From contig NZ_CP016094.1 in assembly GCF_001746835.1 (NCBI RefSeq), positions 4,107,501 through 4,171,500 of the forward strand: a DNA stretch of 64,000 bases. The letters are read 5' to 3'. Position 1 is the first letter of the stretch; each line of letters opens with the position of its first letter. The position numbers and the translations under genes were made by a program. This DNA is from Lacunisphaera limnophila. GTDB lineage: Bacteria; Verrucomicrobiota; Verrucomicrobiia; Opitutales; Opitutaceae. Shown piece by piece: positions 1-8,293 of the stretch. A model generated the notes under the pieces. That model was given only the letters and a program-made list of their open reading frames with translations. It ran no database searches and had not been told where the DNA came from.

Positions 1-557
1 ATCAGAGCGAAGACCGATGATCCCGTCTCCTCGTCGAGCGAGCCGGTGGGTTCGTCGGCCAGGAGCAGCCGCGGCGAGTTCATGAGCGCGCGGCAGATGG
101 CCGTGCGCTGGCGCTCGCCGCCGGAGAGATCCTGGATGCGATGCGTGAGCCGGTGCCCCAAACCGAGCCGCGCCGTGAGTTCGGCGATGCGCGCCTGCCG
201 CGCGGCCGGGTCCATGCCGGTCGCCAGGGCGGGCACGGCGATGTTCTCCGCCATCGTGAGGTCGGGGATCAGGTTGTGCAGCTGGAAGACAAAGCCGAGG
301 TGCCGGCGGCGCAGCTCGAGGCGCGCGACCTCATCCCGCGGGTCGAGCCCGCAGACGGCGAGCTCGCCCTGGTCGGGCACGTCGAGGCCGCCGAGAAGGT
401 GCAGGAGCGTGCTCTTGCCCGAGCCGGACGAGCCCAGCAGGGCGACGAGTTCGCCAGGACGGACCTCCAGGGACACATCCTGCAGCACCTTCAGGCGGCC
501 GCCATCGTAGCTCTTGTGGAGGTTGCGCGCCAGGACCGGGGAAATCACATCACTCAT
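1..557 (-). CDS. ABC transporter ATP-binding protein, LolD/MacB type (partial, runs off the left edge)
   Basis: This is the cytoplasmic ATPase of an ABC exporter, and its permease is the gene just upstream. About 185 residues are visible. Walker A (GSSGSGKST) is at residues 42-50, the Q-loop around 91, the signature LSGGERQR at 143-150 and Walker B (LLLADEPT) at 163-170. The C-terminal D- and H-loop region lies outside the window. The ATG overlaps the stop of the permease gene by 8 bases, so the two are probably translated together. The closest well-known relatives are LolD, MacB and FtsE-like ATPases, which power mechanotransmission-type exporters acting on periplasmic or outer-membrane substrates. 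The substrate cannot be told from sequence. The family call is firm; the exact subtype is not. Confidence 0.93.
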   Translation of the reverse strand, partial: MSDVISPVLARNLHKSYDGGRLKVLQDVSLEVRPGELVALLGSSGSGKSTLLHLLGGLDVPDQGELAVCGLDPRDEVARLELRRRHLGFVFQLHNLIPDLTMAENIAVPALATGMDPAARQARIAELTARLGLGHRLTHRIQDLSGGERQRTAICRALMNSPRLLLADEPTGSLDEETGSSVFAL

Positions 558-1662
558 AACGCAGGGCCTCCGCCGGTTGGATGGTGGAGGCAAAACGGGC
601 CGGGTAGATGGCGCCGAGGACCGCGGTCGCCAGGGCGGTCACCACGATGCCCACGAGCACCAGCGGCTGGACCGTGGCCTGCACATAACCCTGGAATTGC
701 GGGACGCGCTCGACGATGGCGAGCAGGCCAAAACCGAGGATGAGGCCGGTGGCGATGCCCAGCGCGGCCACGGCCACGGCCTCGCTGAAGATCAGGGCGG
801 CCACCTGGGGCCGGGAGAAACCGCAGACGCGCAGCACGGCGATCTCGCGGATGCGGCTGAAGACCGAAAGCAGCATGGTGTTGGCCACACCCAGCCCGCC
901 GAGGGCGAAAGCGCACAGACCCACGGCCCAGGCCGTGAGGTTCAGGATCTTGAAACTGCTGTAGCCCGAGGAGAACTCGCGGTTTTCGAGCGCCACCACC
1001 CCGGGCAGGGCGGCCTCGACGGCCTGCTTGAACTCCGCGCCTCGCGACTGGTCGCGCAGCTTGACTGCCACGACCGACGCGGCGGTGCCGCGGTGGAAAA
1101 ATTCCTGGGCCGTGGCCAACGGGAGAAAGACGCCGCCATCCTCAAAACCGTTCTCCGTGCGGAAAATGCCGCCAACCCGGAACCGGCTGCGGCCGATCTC
1201 CAGTTCCTGGCCCAGCTTGGCCTGCAGAAATTCCGCCGCCCGCGAGCCGAGGAAGACCTCGCCCTCCGTGCGCCCGAAGGCCTCGCGTGTGCCGGCCAGC
1301 CACTCCGCGCGCGCCAGCCGCGGATCGGCGGCCTCGATGCCAAAGCAGGTGATCACCGGGTGTCCCGCCGCCGTGACAATGCCGAACAACATGGGGTGCG
1401 CCTCGGCCACCTCGGGCCGGGCGCGGACCAGGTCGACCTGCTCCGCGGTCACGGAGCTAAAGAACAGGTCCGAGACATTGCGCTCGAAGACCAGGTAGTG
1501 GCTGTCGGTCGAAAGGATGCGCTGGAACATGCCGATCGCGCCGGTGACAATGGCGAGGATCGTCAGCATCGCGGCCACACCGAAGGCGATGCCGGCGACG
1601 CCGATGGCCGCCCGGAGGCGGTGGCGGCGCAGGTTGATGAAGACCAGGGTCAGGTGGCGCAT
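550..1662 (-). CDS. FtsX/LolC-like ABC transporter permease
   Basis: This 370-residue inner-membrane permease belongs to the FtsX/MacB superfamily. It has an N-terminal membrane segment at about residues 18-42 after a basic start (MRHLTLVFINLRRHR). A large periplasmic domain follows at about 45-235, then three C-terminal membrane segments in the last 130 residues. This one-plus-three arrangement is typical of LolC/E, MacB and FtsX. It partners the ATPase gene that overlaps its 3' end. It lies 9 bases downstream of a polyprenyl synthetase gene and two genes downstream of a YceI-like gene, so the four probably share a transcript. That context suggests a lipid-like cargo, which is inference only. 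Confidence 0.92.
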   Translation of the reverse strand: MRHLTLVFINLRRHRLRAAIGVAGIAFGVAAMLTILAIVTGAIGMFQRILSTDSHYLVFERNVSDLFFSSVTAEQVDLVRARPEVAEAHPMLFGIVTAAGHPVITCFGIEAADPRLARAEWLAGTREAFGRTEGEVFLGSRAAEFLQAKLGQELEIGRSRFRVGGIFRTENGFEDGGVFLPLATAQEFFHRGTAASVVAVKLRDQSRGAEFKQAVEAALPGVVALENREFSSGYSSFKILNLTAWAVGLCAFALGGLGVANTMLLSVFSRIREIAVLRVCGFSRPQVAALIFSEAVAVAALGIATGLILGFGLLAIVERVPQFQGYVQATVQPLVLVGIVVTALATAVLGAIYPARFASTIQPAEALRYE

Positions 1663-1671
1663 GGGCGGGGT

Positions 1672-2571
1672 TCAGGCGGCGCGGGCGCGGTTTTTCTCCA
1701 CCAGCACGCCTTGAAATTGATCGAGGTAATCCCACTGCGCCCCGCACTGCCGCAGGCGTCCCAGGGTACGGGCGATCTGGCGCTCCAGCCGGTCCAGCCG
1801 GCGGCTGGCGGCGACCGGCCCGAGAGCCAGCACCAGATTCGGCCGGACCAGGGCGCGGTCCCGCCCGGTGTCCTTGCCGGTTTCCTGCGGGGTGGCGAGT
1901 ACGTCCTTCATATCGTCACAGGCCTGAAACCATTGTCCCCAGTAAAGGGCGAGCGCTTTTAACAGGCGAAACTCGACCGGGCCCGGCGCCGCGTTCAGCG
2001 CCGGCAGGATCAAGGCCAGCTTGATGAGGGCGCCGGTCTTGGCGGCGGCGATGCGGCTGATCTCGCGTCCGCCGGTCGGGCCTTCGCCGAAGCGCAGGTC
2101 CCGGGCCTGCCCGCCCACCAGGCCGTTGATGCCCAGACAGCCGTCGAGGCAAAGGACTGCCTGCAGGCGCACCGCCGCGGGATGGGCGGCATAAGCGAAG
2201 CCGATCAGGACATGGGCGCGATTGATCAGCGCCAGGGCGGCGAGAATCGCCGTGGCCTCGCCGTGCACCCGGTGCACGCAAGTCTGCCCGCGGCGCACGG
2301 TGGCGTCATCCATGCAGGGCAGGTCGTCGAGAAGCAGCGAGGCGGCGTGAAAGTATTCCACCGCGCAGGCCAGCTGTCCGGCCGTGCCCTCAGGCAGGCC
2401 GTGGCGGCGGGCCGCGGTCGCGACCAACCGGGCCCGGAAGAGACCGCCGGGGGAGCTGATGGCCTGGGTGATGGCCGCATCCAGGTGCGTCTCCATGCCC
2501 GGGGAGCGCGGCGCGTGTTCCCGCAGGATCGCGGCCAGGTTCAAACCCTCGACTTCAGGAGCTTTATTCAT
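1672..2571 (-). CDS. Polyprenyl (geranylgeranyl/farnesyl-type) diphosphate synthetase
   Basis: This 299-residue all-helical prenyltransferase condenses allylic diphosphates with isopentenyl diphosphate. The first aspartate-rich motif is present as DDLPCMDD (about residue 77), followed by RRGQ and the HRVHGE segment usual in IspA/GGPP synthases. A KTGALI segment is also visible. The second aspartate motif reads DDMKD instead of the common DDILD, and the GKTPGKD-type segment reads GKDTGRD. The enzyme may therefore be active but somewhat divergent. The ATG overlaps the stop of the YceI-like gene (ATGA) and the ABC permease follows 9 bases later. Product chain length cannot be judged by eye. Confidence 0.88.
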   Translation of the reverse strand: MNKAPEVEGLNLAAILREHAPRSPGMETHLDAAITQAISSPGGLFRARLVATAARRHGLPEGTAGQLACAVEYFHAASLLLDDLPCMDDATVRRGQTCVHRVHGEATAILAALALINRAHVLIGFAYAAHPAAVRLQAVLCLDGCLGINGLVGGQARDLRFGEGPTGGREISRIAAAKTGALIKLALILPALNAAPGPVEFRLLKALALYWGQWFQACDDMKDVLATPQETGKDTGRDRALVRPNLVLALGPVAASRRLDRLERQIARTLGRLRQCGAQWDYLDQFQGVLVEKNRARAA

Positions 2572-3131
2572 GGGGTGGCTTCTTTTTTACCCTCCAGATG
2601 AAAGCGGACCAGCACCAGCGGATCCACCTTCAAAAGGCCCATCATCCGGATGACCGGCAGGCCGAACTCGCGGGTGTCGATCTGCGCCTCGCCATCGATC
2701 GTGGCGGCCGGGCCCTGCCACTTGAGGGTGACCGGGAAATCCAGGGGGCGGGTCTGGCCGTGAAAGGTCAGGCGGCCGGTCGCGAGCCAGCGGCCATCCG
2801 GGGCCGGGGTCAGGGTGGCCAGCTCGAATTCACCATCGGGAAAGCGGTCGGTTTGTTGCCACTCGTGCATGGCGCGGTCCCGCTTCTCCTTGCCGGTCTT
2901 GACGTCGGCGAACCGGAAACGCAGGCGGGCGGTGGCGATCTGGCCGTCCGCGCCCAGCGTCACCTCCGGTTCAAACTTCTCCAGGCGGCCGGTGAATGAA
3001 TCCACTGTGGCCTTCACGACCACCTCCACGCGGGAGGCGGCAGGATCGAACGTCAGCGGGGCGGACCCGCCCGACAAAGCGGTTCCGAGGGAAGCCGCGA
3101 CCAAAACACCCAGCAAAGGAATCAAGCGCAT
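2568..3131 (-). CDS. YceI-like exported lipid-binding protein
   Basis: This is a protein of about 187 residues with an N-terminal signal peptide (MRLIPLLGVLVAASLGTAL) and a YceI-type beta-barrel. The FDPAASRVEVVVKATVDSFTGR start, the VKTGKEKRDRAMHEW segment, the FPDGEFELATL strand and the LTFHGQTRPLDFPV strand are typical of the family. YceI proteins are periplasmic lipocalin-like barrels, and a bacterial homologue has been crystallised with a polyisoprenoid in its cavity. I chose the ATG at 3131 because it begins the signal peptide; an in-frame start 15 codons earlier gives no sensible leader. Its stop overlaps the start of a polyprenyl synthetase, a suggestive pairing. Confidence 0.9.
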   Translation of the reverse strand: MRLIPLLGVLVAASLGTALSGGSAPLTFDPAASRVEVVVKATVDSFTGRLEKFEPEVTLGADGQIATARLRFRFADVKTGKEKRDRAMHEWQQTDRFPDGEFELATLTPAPDGRWLATGRLTFHGQTRPLDFPVTLKWQGPAATIDGEAQIDTREFGLPVIRMMGLLKVDPLVLVRFHLEGKKEATP

Positions 3132-3195
3132 GCCCCAGACTACAGGGCCGATATGAACCCCGCATGTAAGCCACATTAATTTTCATTCATTCCAT

Positions 3196-3229
3196 GCCGG
3201 CCGGGCCTTAAAGAAAACGCCCGGCCGGC
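3196..3229. other. Strong hairpin in the 5' leader of the small gene at 3245
   Basis: An 11-bp perfect inverted repeat (GCCGGCCGGGC / GCCCGGCCGGC) encloses a 12-base A-rich loop. It lies between the divergent YceI-like gene and the small plus-strand ORF that starts 15 bases further on. It has no T-run on either side, so it is not a simple terminator. A leader structure or the 5' part of a small RNA is possible. Confidence 0.5.
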
Positions 3230-3244
3230 CGATGTAAGGGAAGT

Positions 3245-3439
3245 ATGAATACCCCCTACCCTGCTTTTTCGCTGCAAGGGGCGGAGAATCCGCCGCCGCG
3301 CCGGCGGCGTGATGTGACGTGGGACCGCATCCTCTTCCAGCCGCCGACGCTGAATCCCCGCCTGGTTTTTGACCCGCTGCCCTTCCGGTCGCAGCTGCTG
3401 CCGAGATCGGGCCGCAGCCGCCCGCCCTTTGGTCGCTGA
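3245..3439 (+). CDS. Small Pro/Arg-rich hypothetical protein (64 aa)
   Basis: The 64-codon reading frame starts MNTPYPAFSLQGAENPPPRR and is rich in Pro and Arg. I do not recognise it. Three things support it. A purine-rich stretch (TAAGGGAAG) precedes the ATG at short spacing. About three quarters of third codon positions are G or C, as in neighbouring genes. A clear intrinsic terminator on the same strand lies 25 bases past the stop, while both flanking genes run on the other strand. The region could instead be a small RNA with an incidental ORF. No membrane segment or signal peptide is visible. Confidence 0.45.
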   Translation: MNTPYPAFSLQGAENPPPRRRRDVTWDRILFQPPTLNPRLVFDPLPFRSQLLPRSGRSRPPFGR

Positions 3440-3464
3440 GCGGTTATCCCGCCTGCTTCCACGC

Positions 3465-3491
3465 ACCCGGTGCCGAGGCACCGGGTTTTTT
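3465..3491 (+). terminator. Rho-independent terminator
   Basis: ACCCGGTGC pairs with GCACCGGGT around a 4-base loop, and the 3' arm runs straight into six T residues on the plus strand. There is no matching A-tract to serve the convergent minus-strand gene. It therefore terminates a plus-strand transcript covering 3245-3439. Confidence 0.8.
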
Positions 3492-3509
3492 ATGGCCGGG
3501 CCAGCCGCC

Positions 3510-5240
3510 TCAGGCGCGGGCGCGGAGTTCCATGTCCTGCGGGACGGTGCTCAGGGCCTCGGCCATGGAAGTGAGGCCGTCCTTCACCTTGACCATGCTG
3601 TCCTGGTGGAGGGTCTTCATGCCGCCCTTCATGGCGATCCGCTTGAGTTCGGCCGTCTCGGCCTCCTTGTTGATCGCCTCGATGAGTTCCTCGTTGGTGA
3701 CCATCAGCTCGTGGATGCCGATGCGGCCCTTGTAACCGGTGCTGTTGCACTTGGCGCAGCCCTTGGGGTTGGCCTTGTAGATCTGTCCCGCCCAGCCGAT
3801 CGACCGCTCGAGCATGTCCTTCTCGCGCCCCTCGGGCTCGTAGGCGACCCGGCAGACCTTGCAGACGCGGCGCATCAGGCGCTGGGCACAGACACACACA
3901 AGGGATGACGAGATCATGAACGGCTCGATCCCCATGTCGGTCAGACGGGCGACCGTGCTGGGGGCGTCGTTGGTGTGCAGCGTGGAAATGAGCAGGTGAC
4001 CGGTGAGCGCGGCCTCGACGGCGATGTTAGCCGTCTCCTTGTCGCGAATTTCACCCACGAGGATGATGTCGGGATCCTGGCGCAGGAAGGCGCGGAGGGC
4101 GGCGGCGAAGGTGAGGCCGATCTGCCGGTGCATCTGCATCTGGTTGATGCCGGGCAACGTGTATTCGATCGGGTCCTCGGCGGTGCGGATGACGACGTCG
4201 GCCGTGTTCACCTCGTTGAGCGCGGAGTACAGGGTCATCGACTTGCCGGAGCCGGTGGGGCCGCAGTGCAGGATCATCCCATAGGGCTGGCGGATGCACT
4301 CGCGGTATTTGGCCAGGTTGGCGTCGGTGAAACCGAGCGCCGGGAGGGGCAGCGTGGATTTCTGCTTGTCGAGGATACGCATCACCACGCCCTCGCCGTG
4401 GTTGAGCGGCGCGGTGGAGACGCGGAGATCGATGTCCACGTTCTTCTTGTTGTATTGCTTGAAGACGATGCGGCCGTCCTGCGGCAGGCGGCGTTCCGCG
4501 ATGTCGAGGTTGCACATGATCTTCAGGCGGGCGACGAGGGCCCCGGAGACCTTGGCGGGCAGGCGCAGCTTTTCCTGGGTGAGACCGTCGATGCGGTAGC
4601 GCACCACGACCTCCTTCTCCCACGGCTCGATGTGAATGTCGGACGCGCCGGCAAAATAGGCATCCTCGATGATGCGGTTGGCCAGCTGGATGATGGGGGC
4701 CGAGTCCTCGTTCTCCAGATCCTCGTCCTTGATCTCCGAGTCGTCCTCGTCGAACTGGGCGCCAAGCTGGTCGACCACGTCGGAGAACTGCACCTCGTCG
4801 TGGACCTGGTCCTTCTTAAGCTTGTCGCGGATGTCGGCCTCGCGGCCGAGGAGGCGGATCACGCGCTGGCCGGTCTTGTCCTGAATCTTGGCCGCAACCG
4901 TCGTGTCGAAGGGGTTCGCGAAGGCGACGAGCAGGAAGTCACCGACCTGCCCGACCGGCAAAATCATGTTCTTCTGGCAGAACTCGAGGTCGATCTTCTC
5001 GAAGGTGGCCGGGTGCAGGCGGTAGCGGGCCACATTGTAGGGCGCGAGGCCGAGGGCGCGGCACTTGGCGAGCAGCAGCTGGAACTGCGTGATGTGGTGG
5101 TCCGCCTGGAGGATCTGGTCGAGCTGGTCGCCGGTCGGCTCGTCGGGGCGGGCCACGAGGACGGCCCGCTGCTCGGCGGAGAGTTTGCCCATCTCCTGCA
5201 GCTTGTCGATGATCTGCGTCTGCGTGCGTCCGAGCGGCAT
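3510..5240 (-). CDS. PilB/GspE-type secretion or pilus assembly ATPase
   Basis: This 576-residue hexameric ATPase powers type IV pilus or type II secretion pseudopilus assembly at the inner membrane. An MshEN/GspE N-terminal domain (about 1-145) precedes the catalytic core. Walker A GPTGSGKS is at 327-334, the Asp box is the DIHIEP region near 201, and Walker B is [13 protein letters not shown] CxxC pair (CKVC, then CAKC) forms the zinc-binding C-terminal module, followed by GRIGIHELM. It follows, by 3 bases, a gene encoding a second GspE N-domain-like protein. No other pilus genes lie in the window, so pilus and secretion roles cannot be separated. Confidence 0.93.
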   Translation of the reverse strand: MPLGRTQTQIIDKLQEMGKLSAEQRAVLVARPDEPTGDQLDQILQADHHITQFQLLLAKCRALGLAPYNVARYRLHPATFEKIDLEFCQKNMILPVGQVGDFLLVAFANPFDTTVAAKIQDKTGQRVIRLLGREADIRDKLKKDQVHDEVQFSDVVDQLGAQFDEDDSEIKDEDLENEDSAPIIQLANRIIEDAYFAGASDIHIEPWEKEVVVRYRIDGLTQEKLRLPAKVSGALVARLKIMCNLDIAERRLPQDGRIVFKQYNKKNVDIDLRVSTAPLNHGEGVVMRILDKQKSTLPLPALGFTDANLAKYRECIRQPYGMILHCGPTGSGKSMTLYSALNEVNTADVVIRTAEDPIEYTLPGINQMQMHRQIGLTFAAALRAFLRQDPDIILVGEIRDKETANIAVEAALTGHLLISTLHTNDAPSTVARLTDMGIEPFMISSSLVCVCAQRLMRRVCKVCRVAYEPEGREKDMLERSIGWAGQIYKANPKGCAKCNSTGYKGRIGIHELMVTNEELIEAINKEAETAELKRIAMKGGMKTLHQDSMVKVKDGLTSMAEALSTVPQDMELRARA

Positions 5241-5243
5241 GGC

Positions 5244-5921
5244 CTAGTGGGTGGTCGCGGGTTTGTTGGCGCTGGACACCGGGAAATGCAGGGGCACCCC
5301 GCCGCCGGGGGTCGAGAGGGGCGGGCTGCTGCCGTCGGCCGGGGCCAGCGGCGGGGCGCTGCCGGGGCCGGAGCCCGCAAGGGGAAACGGCGCGCGGGTG
5401 CCGCTGCTGCGGCCGGCGGCCTTGTTCTCCGCGGCCCGCTCGCCGGTCATCCGGTCGAGGAAATCCGCGATGATGTCCATCGTCGTGGCCTGCCAGATGA
5501 TCTGGCCGCCCAGTTTCTTTTCCCAGTGGGTGCGGACGGCCGGGCTGAGGTAGTAGGCAGTGGCGACGAAGTGAAAATCCTCCTCGCGGTCGAACGGCAC
5601 GCTCCACGTCGCCCAACAGGCATCGAGATCGAGCTCCTTGCGCACATCCTCCGGCACGTCGTAGCCGCGCAGGTCGACGACGCCCACGCCGTGGTCGTCG
5701 ACCACATGATGCAGCACGTCCTCCTCGCGGAGGACCTTCTTTTCATAGACCAGGATGCTGAGCACCGAGCTCTGGCGGACCTGGCCGCTGGCCGCGACCT
5801 CGAGCAGGCGCTCGTTGGCCGCCTCGAGATCCTCGAACTTGACCAGGTTGTGCTCGATCAACGCCGACCCCAGCAACCGGTTGGCGCGCATGAGCAACGG
5901 ACGGTATTCGGCGGCAGGCAT
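5244..5921 (-). CDS. GspE N-terminal-domain-like protein
   Basis: This 225-residue soluble protein has an N-terminal part (about 10-100) that resembles the MshEN/GspE N-terminal fold, with LLGSALIEHNLVKFEDLEAA and a following helix-rich stretch. A middle alpha/beta region (residues 100-165) ends in DIIADFLDRMTGE. The last 60 residues are a Pro/Gly/Ser-rich, probably disordered tail. It has no Walker motifs. It lies 3 bases upstream of the secretion ATPase gene and probably acts with it as a regulator or adaptor. The start is preceded by TCACC rather than a Shine-Dalgarno sequence. The partnership is inferred from adjacency. Confidence 0.7.
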   Translation of the reverse strand: MPAAEYRPLLMRANRLLGSALIEHNLVKFEDLEAANERLLEVAASGQVRQSSVLSILVYEKKVLREEDVLHHVVDDHGVGVVDLRGYDVPEDVRKELDLDACWATWSVPFDREEDFHFVATAYYLSPAVRTHWEKKLGGQIIWQATTMDIIADFLDRMTGERAAENKAAGRSSGTRAPFPLAGSGPGSAPPLAPADGSSPPLSTPGGGVPLHFPVSSANKPATTH

Positions 5922-5940
5922 GGTGACTCGAACAAGTTAC

Positions 5941-6972
5941 TCAGGTGGCAGGACTTGGCGATTTATTTTCTTTGGCCCGGAGCTTGAGGACGCGCTTTAG
6001 CAATTCTTTCCGGAGCTTGGGCAGACCGGCCTCGGAAAGGCAGGAAATCGGCACCAATTCCACCTTCGGATAGCGTTTTTTGAATTTCTTCAGGTTCACG
6101 ACGGCGGCCTCCTCGTCCATCTTGTTGGCCGCGACGAGGCGGGGCTTTTTCAGGAGGGATTTGTCGTAGAGTTCGAGTTCCTTGAGCAGCTGCTTGTAGT
6201 CGTCTCGCGGGTCGCGGGTGTCGGTGCCGGCGAGGTCGATGATGATCAGGAGCAGCTTGCAGCGCTCAATGTGGCGCAGAAAACGGTGGCCGAGGCCCTT
6301 GCCGTCGCTGGCGCCGGCGATGAGGCCGGGGATGTCGGCGAGGACGAGGCGCTCGTACTCCGCGGGGTACTCAATCACGCCGATTTGCGGGTGCAGGGTC
6401 GTGAACGGGTACGGCGCGGTCTTCGGGCGGGCCTTGGTGATGAGATTGGTGAGCGACGATTTGCCCGCGTTGGGAAAACCGACCAGGCCGATGTCGGCAA
6501 TGCTCTTCAGTTCCAGCCGGAACTCCCCGATCTCGCCGGGCAGGCCCGGGCCGGTCTTGGTCGGCGCGCGGTTGGTGGAGGATTTGAACTTGGTGTTGCC
6601 CATGCCGCCCTTGCCGCCCTTGAGCAGGACGAGGATCTGGCCGTCCTCCAGCACCTCGCCGATGACCTCACCGGTCTCCCGGTGGTAGGCGATGGTGCCG
6701 AGCGGCACGCGCAGGACGGCCGGACGGCCCTCCCGGCCGGTGCAATCCCCGCCCTGGCCGTGCTCGCCGCGCTCGCCGTTCCAGTGGGGCTTGTACTTGA
6801 AATCAATGAGGTTGTTCTGGTCCGTGTCCCCCTGGAGGACGACATCGCCGCCCTTGCCGCCGTCGCCGCCGTTGGGACCGCCCCAGGGCTCGTATTTTTC
6901 CCGGCGGAAGCTGCGGCAGCCGCGGCCACCGTCGCCGGCGCGGCATTTGATCGTGGTTTCGTCGATGAACAT
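5941..6972 (-). CDS. obg: GTPase Obg/CgtA
   Basis: This 343-residue essential GTPase is involved in 50S ribosome assembly and stress responses. The glycine-rich Obg fold fills residues 1-158 (repeated GGDGG, GERGE and GQGGD segments). The G domain follows, with G1 GFPNAGKSS at 165-173, G3 DIPG at 213-216 and G4 NKMD at 283-286. The C-terminus is short and basic, lacking the acidic tail seen in E. coli. It lies between ftsZ and the secretion gene pair, as a separate small block downstream of the dcw cluster. Confidence 0.97.
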   Translation of the reverse strand: MFIDETTIKCRAGDGGRGCRSFRREKYEPWGGPNGGDGGKGGDVVLQGDTDQNNLIDFKYKPHWNGERGEHGQGGDCTGREGRPAVLRVPLGTIAYHRETGEVIGEVLEDGQILVLLKGGKGGMGNTKFKSSTNRAPTKTGPGLPGEIGEFRLELKSIADIGLVGFPNAGKSSLTNLITKARPKTAPYPFTTLHPQIGVIEYPAEYERLVLADIPGLIAGASDGKGLGHRFLRHIERCKLLLIIIDLAGTDTRDPRDDYKQLLKELELYDKSLLKKPRLVAANKMDEEAAVVNLKKFKKRYPKVELVPISCLSEAGLPKLRKELLKRVLKLRAKENKSPSPAT

Positions 6973-7013
6973 GGGGTTAGGACGTCCGGTTGGCGCCGGT
7001 TGTCAAAGCTTCC

Positions 7014-8291
7014 TCAGAGCGCCACTTTGATGCCCTTGCGGAGGTAGGTGGGCACGTCGAGGTCCTGGCCCTCGAAGAGGTTGCGGTCGGACTTGCCGAA
7101 GGCGCCGCGGTTTTCGGCCGGTTCGCCCCCTTGGAAACCGAATTCCTCCTGCTGGGGCTTGGGCTTGGTGGCCGCGGGGGCGACACCGGCAGCCTCGGGG
7201 GCGGCGGGAGCCCGGGACCGGGGGGTGGCGGGATCGGCGGCGGCCGCCGGGGCGACGGGTTTCTCCACCCGGCGCACGGGCGCGGGGGCCGGCCGGCGGA
7301 CAAAATTGCGCCCCCCGACATCGGTGGTGCCGAGCACGCAGAGCTCGACGCGACCCTGCAGGGCCTCGTCGATGGCGGCGCCCATCACGACATGTGCCTC
7401 GGGGCCGAACTGCTCGGTCACGGCGGACATGATCTCGTTGACCTTGGTGAGGCTGAGGTCGGCGCCGCCGGTGATGTTCACGAGGAGGCGGTCGGCCTTG
7501 CGGGCGTGCTCCGGGGTGTGGAGCAGCGGGCAGTTCTTGAGATCATCCAGCGCGGCCTGCGCCGGATTGTCCCCGGTACCGGTGCCCAGACCGAAGAGGG
7601 TCTTGCCCCCGCGGTGGTGGAAAACCTGCCGGACGGCGGTGAAGTCCACGTTGATCAGGCCGGTGCGCGAGAGCATGGCCCAGATGGACTTCACGCCGCG
7701 GCCGATCCACTCGTCGGCGCGGGCGAAGGAGTCGAGGACGCTGGTCTGCTCGGTGCCTTCCTGCAGGAGCATGTCGTTGGAAAGCGGGATGACCGCGTCG
7801 CACACGCGGCGCAATTCGGCCAGGGCCTCCTCGGCCTGGCGGGCGCGGCGGCCGCCCTCGAAGCTGAACGGCAGGGTGACAAACGCGATGACGACCGCCC
7901 CCGCCTCGGCGGCAATCTGGGCCACGATGGGGGTGGCGCCCGAGCCGGTGCCGCCGCCCAGGCCGGCGACGAGGAAGACCAGGTCGGTGTCCTTGACGAT
8001 CTCGGCGATCTTGTCGGCGTCGGCCTCGGCGGCCTTGCAGCCGAGCTCCGGGTCGCCGCCGGCGCTCAGGCCTCGGGTGAGCCCGGCGCCAATCAGGATC
8101 TTGTCCTGCACCGGCGAGGTGCCGAGGGCCTTGAGGTCGGTGTTGATGACCGCCAGCTGGAGGCGGTCGAGGTTTTCCATCTTGAGGCGGTCGACGGCGT
8201 TGGAGCCGCCGCCGCCCACGCCGATGAGCTTGATGCCGACATCGCGGTCGGCCATGGCCTCGAGAGGCAGTTCGGAAGAGGGCTGGTCCAT
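7014..8291 (-). CDS. ftsZ: Cell division protein FtsZ
   Basis: This 425-residue tubulin homologue forms the cytokinetic Z-ring. The N-terminal GVGGGGSNAV and the tubulin signature GGGTGSG (112-118) bind GTP, and the T7-region NVDFTAV is visible. A Pro/Ala-rich linker (about residues 330-385) leads to a conserved C-terminal peptide, LDVPTYLRKGIKV, the expected tether for FtsA. The ATG at 8291 starts two bases after the ftsA stop codon. An upstream extension of this frame into ftsA is only a shadow. It is the last gene of the dcw cluster. Confidence 0.98.
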   Translation of the reverse strand: MDQPSSELPLEAMADRDVGIKLIGVGGGGSNAVDRLKMENLDRLQLAVINTDLKALGTSPVQDKILIGAGLTRGLSAGGDPELGCKAAEADADKIAEIVKDTDLVFLVAGLGGGTGSGATPIVAQIAAEAGAVVIAFVTLPFSFEGGRRARQAEEALAELRRVCDAVIPLSNDMLLQEGTEQTSVLDSFARADEWIGRGVKSIWAMLSRTGLINVDFTAVRQVFHHRGGKTLFGLGTGTGDNPAQAALDDLKNCPLLHTPEHARKADRLLVNITGGADLSLTKVNEIMSAVTEQFGPEAHVVMGAAIDEALQGRVELCVLGTTDVGGRNFVRRPAPAPVRRVEKPVAPAAAADPATPRSRAPAAPEAAGVAPAATKPKPQQEEFGFQGGEPAENRGAFGKSDRNLFEGQDLDVPTYLRKGIKVAL

Positions 8292-8293
8292 GG

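Noticed and set aside
3196-3229. Hairpin read as a terminator of an upstream gene
   Set aside because: It lacks a T-run on both strands, and no gene ends next to it in either direction.
3975-5987. Very long open frame on the plus strand opposite the secretion ATPase
   Set aside because: Its product is a low-complexity Val/Leu/Asp/Gly-rich chain that mirrors the PilB/GspE-like gene; such antisense frames are common in high-GC genes.
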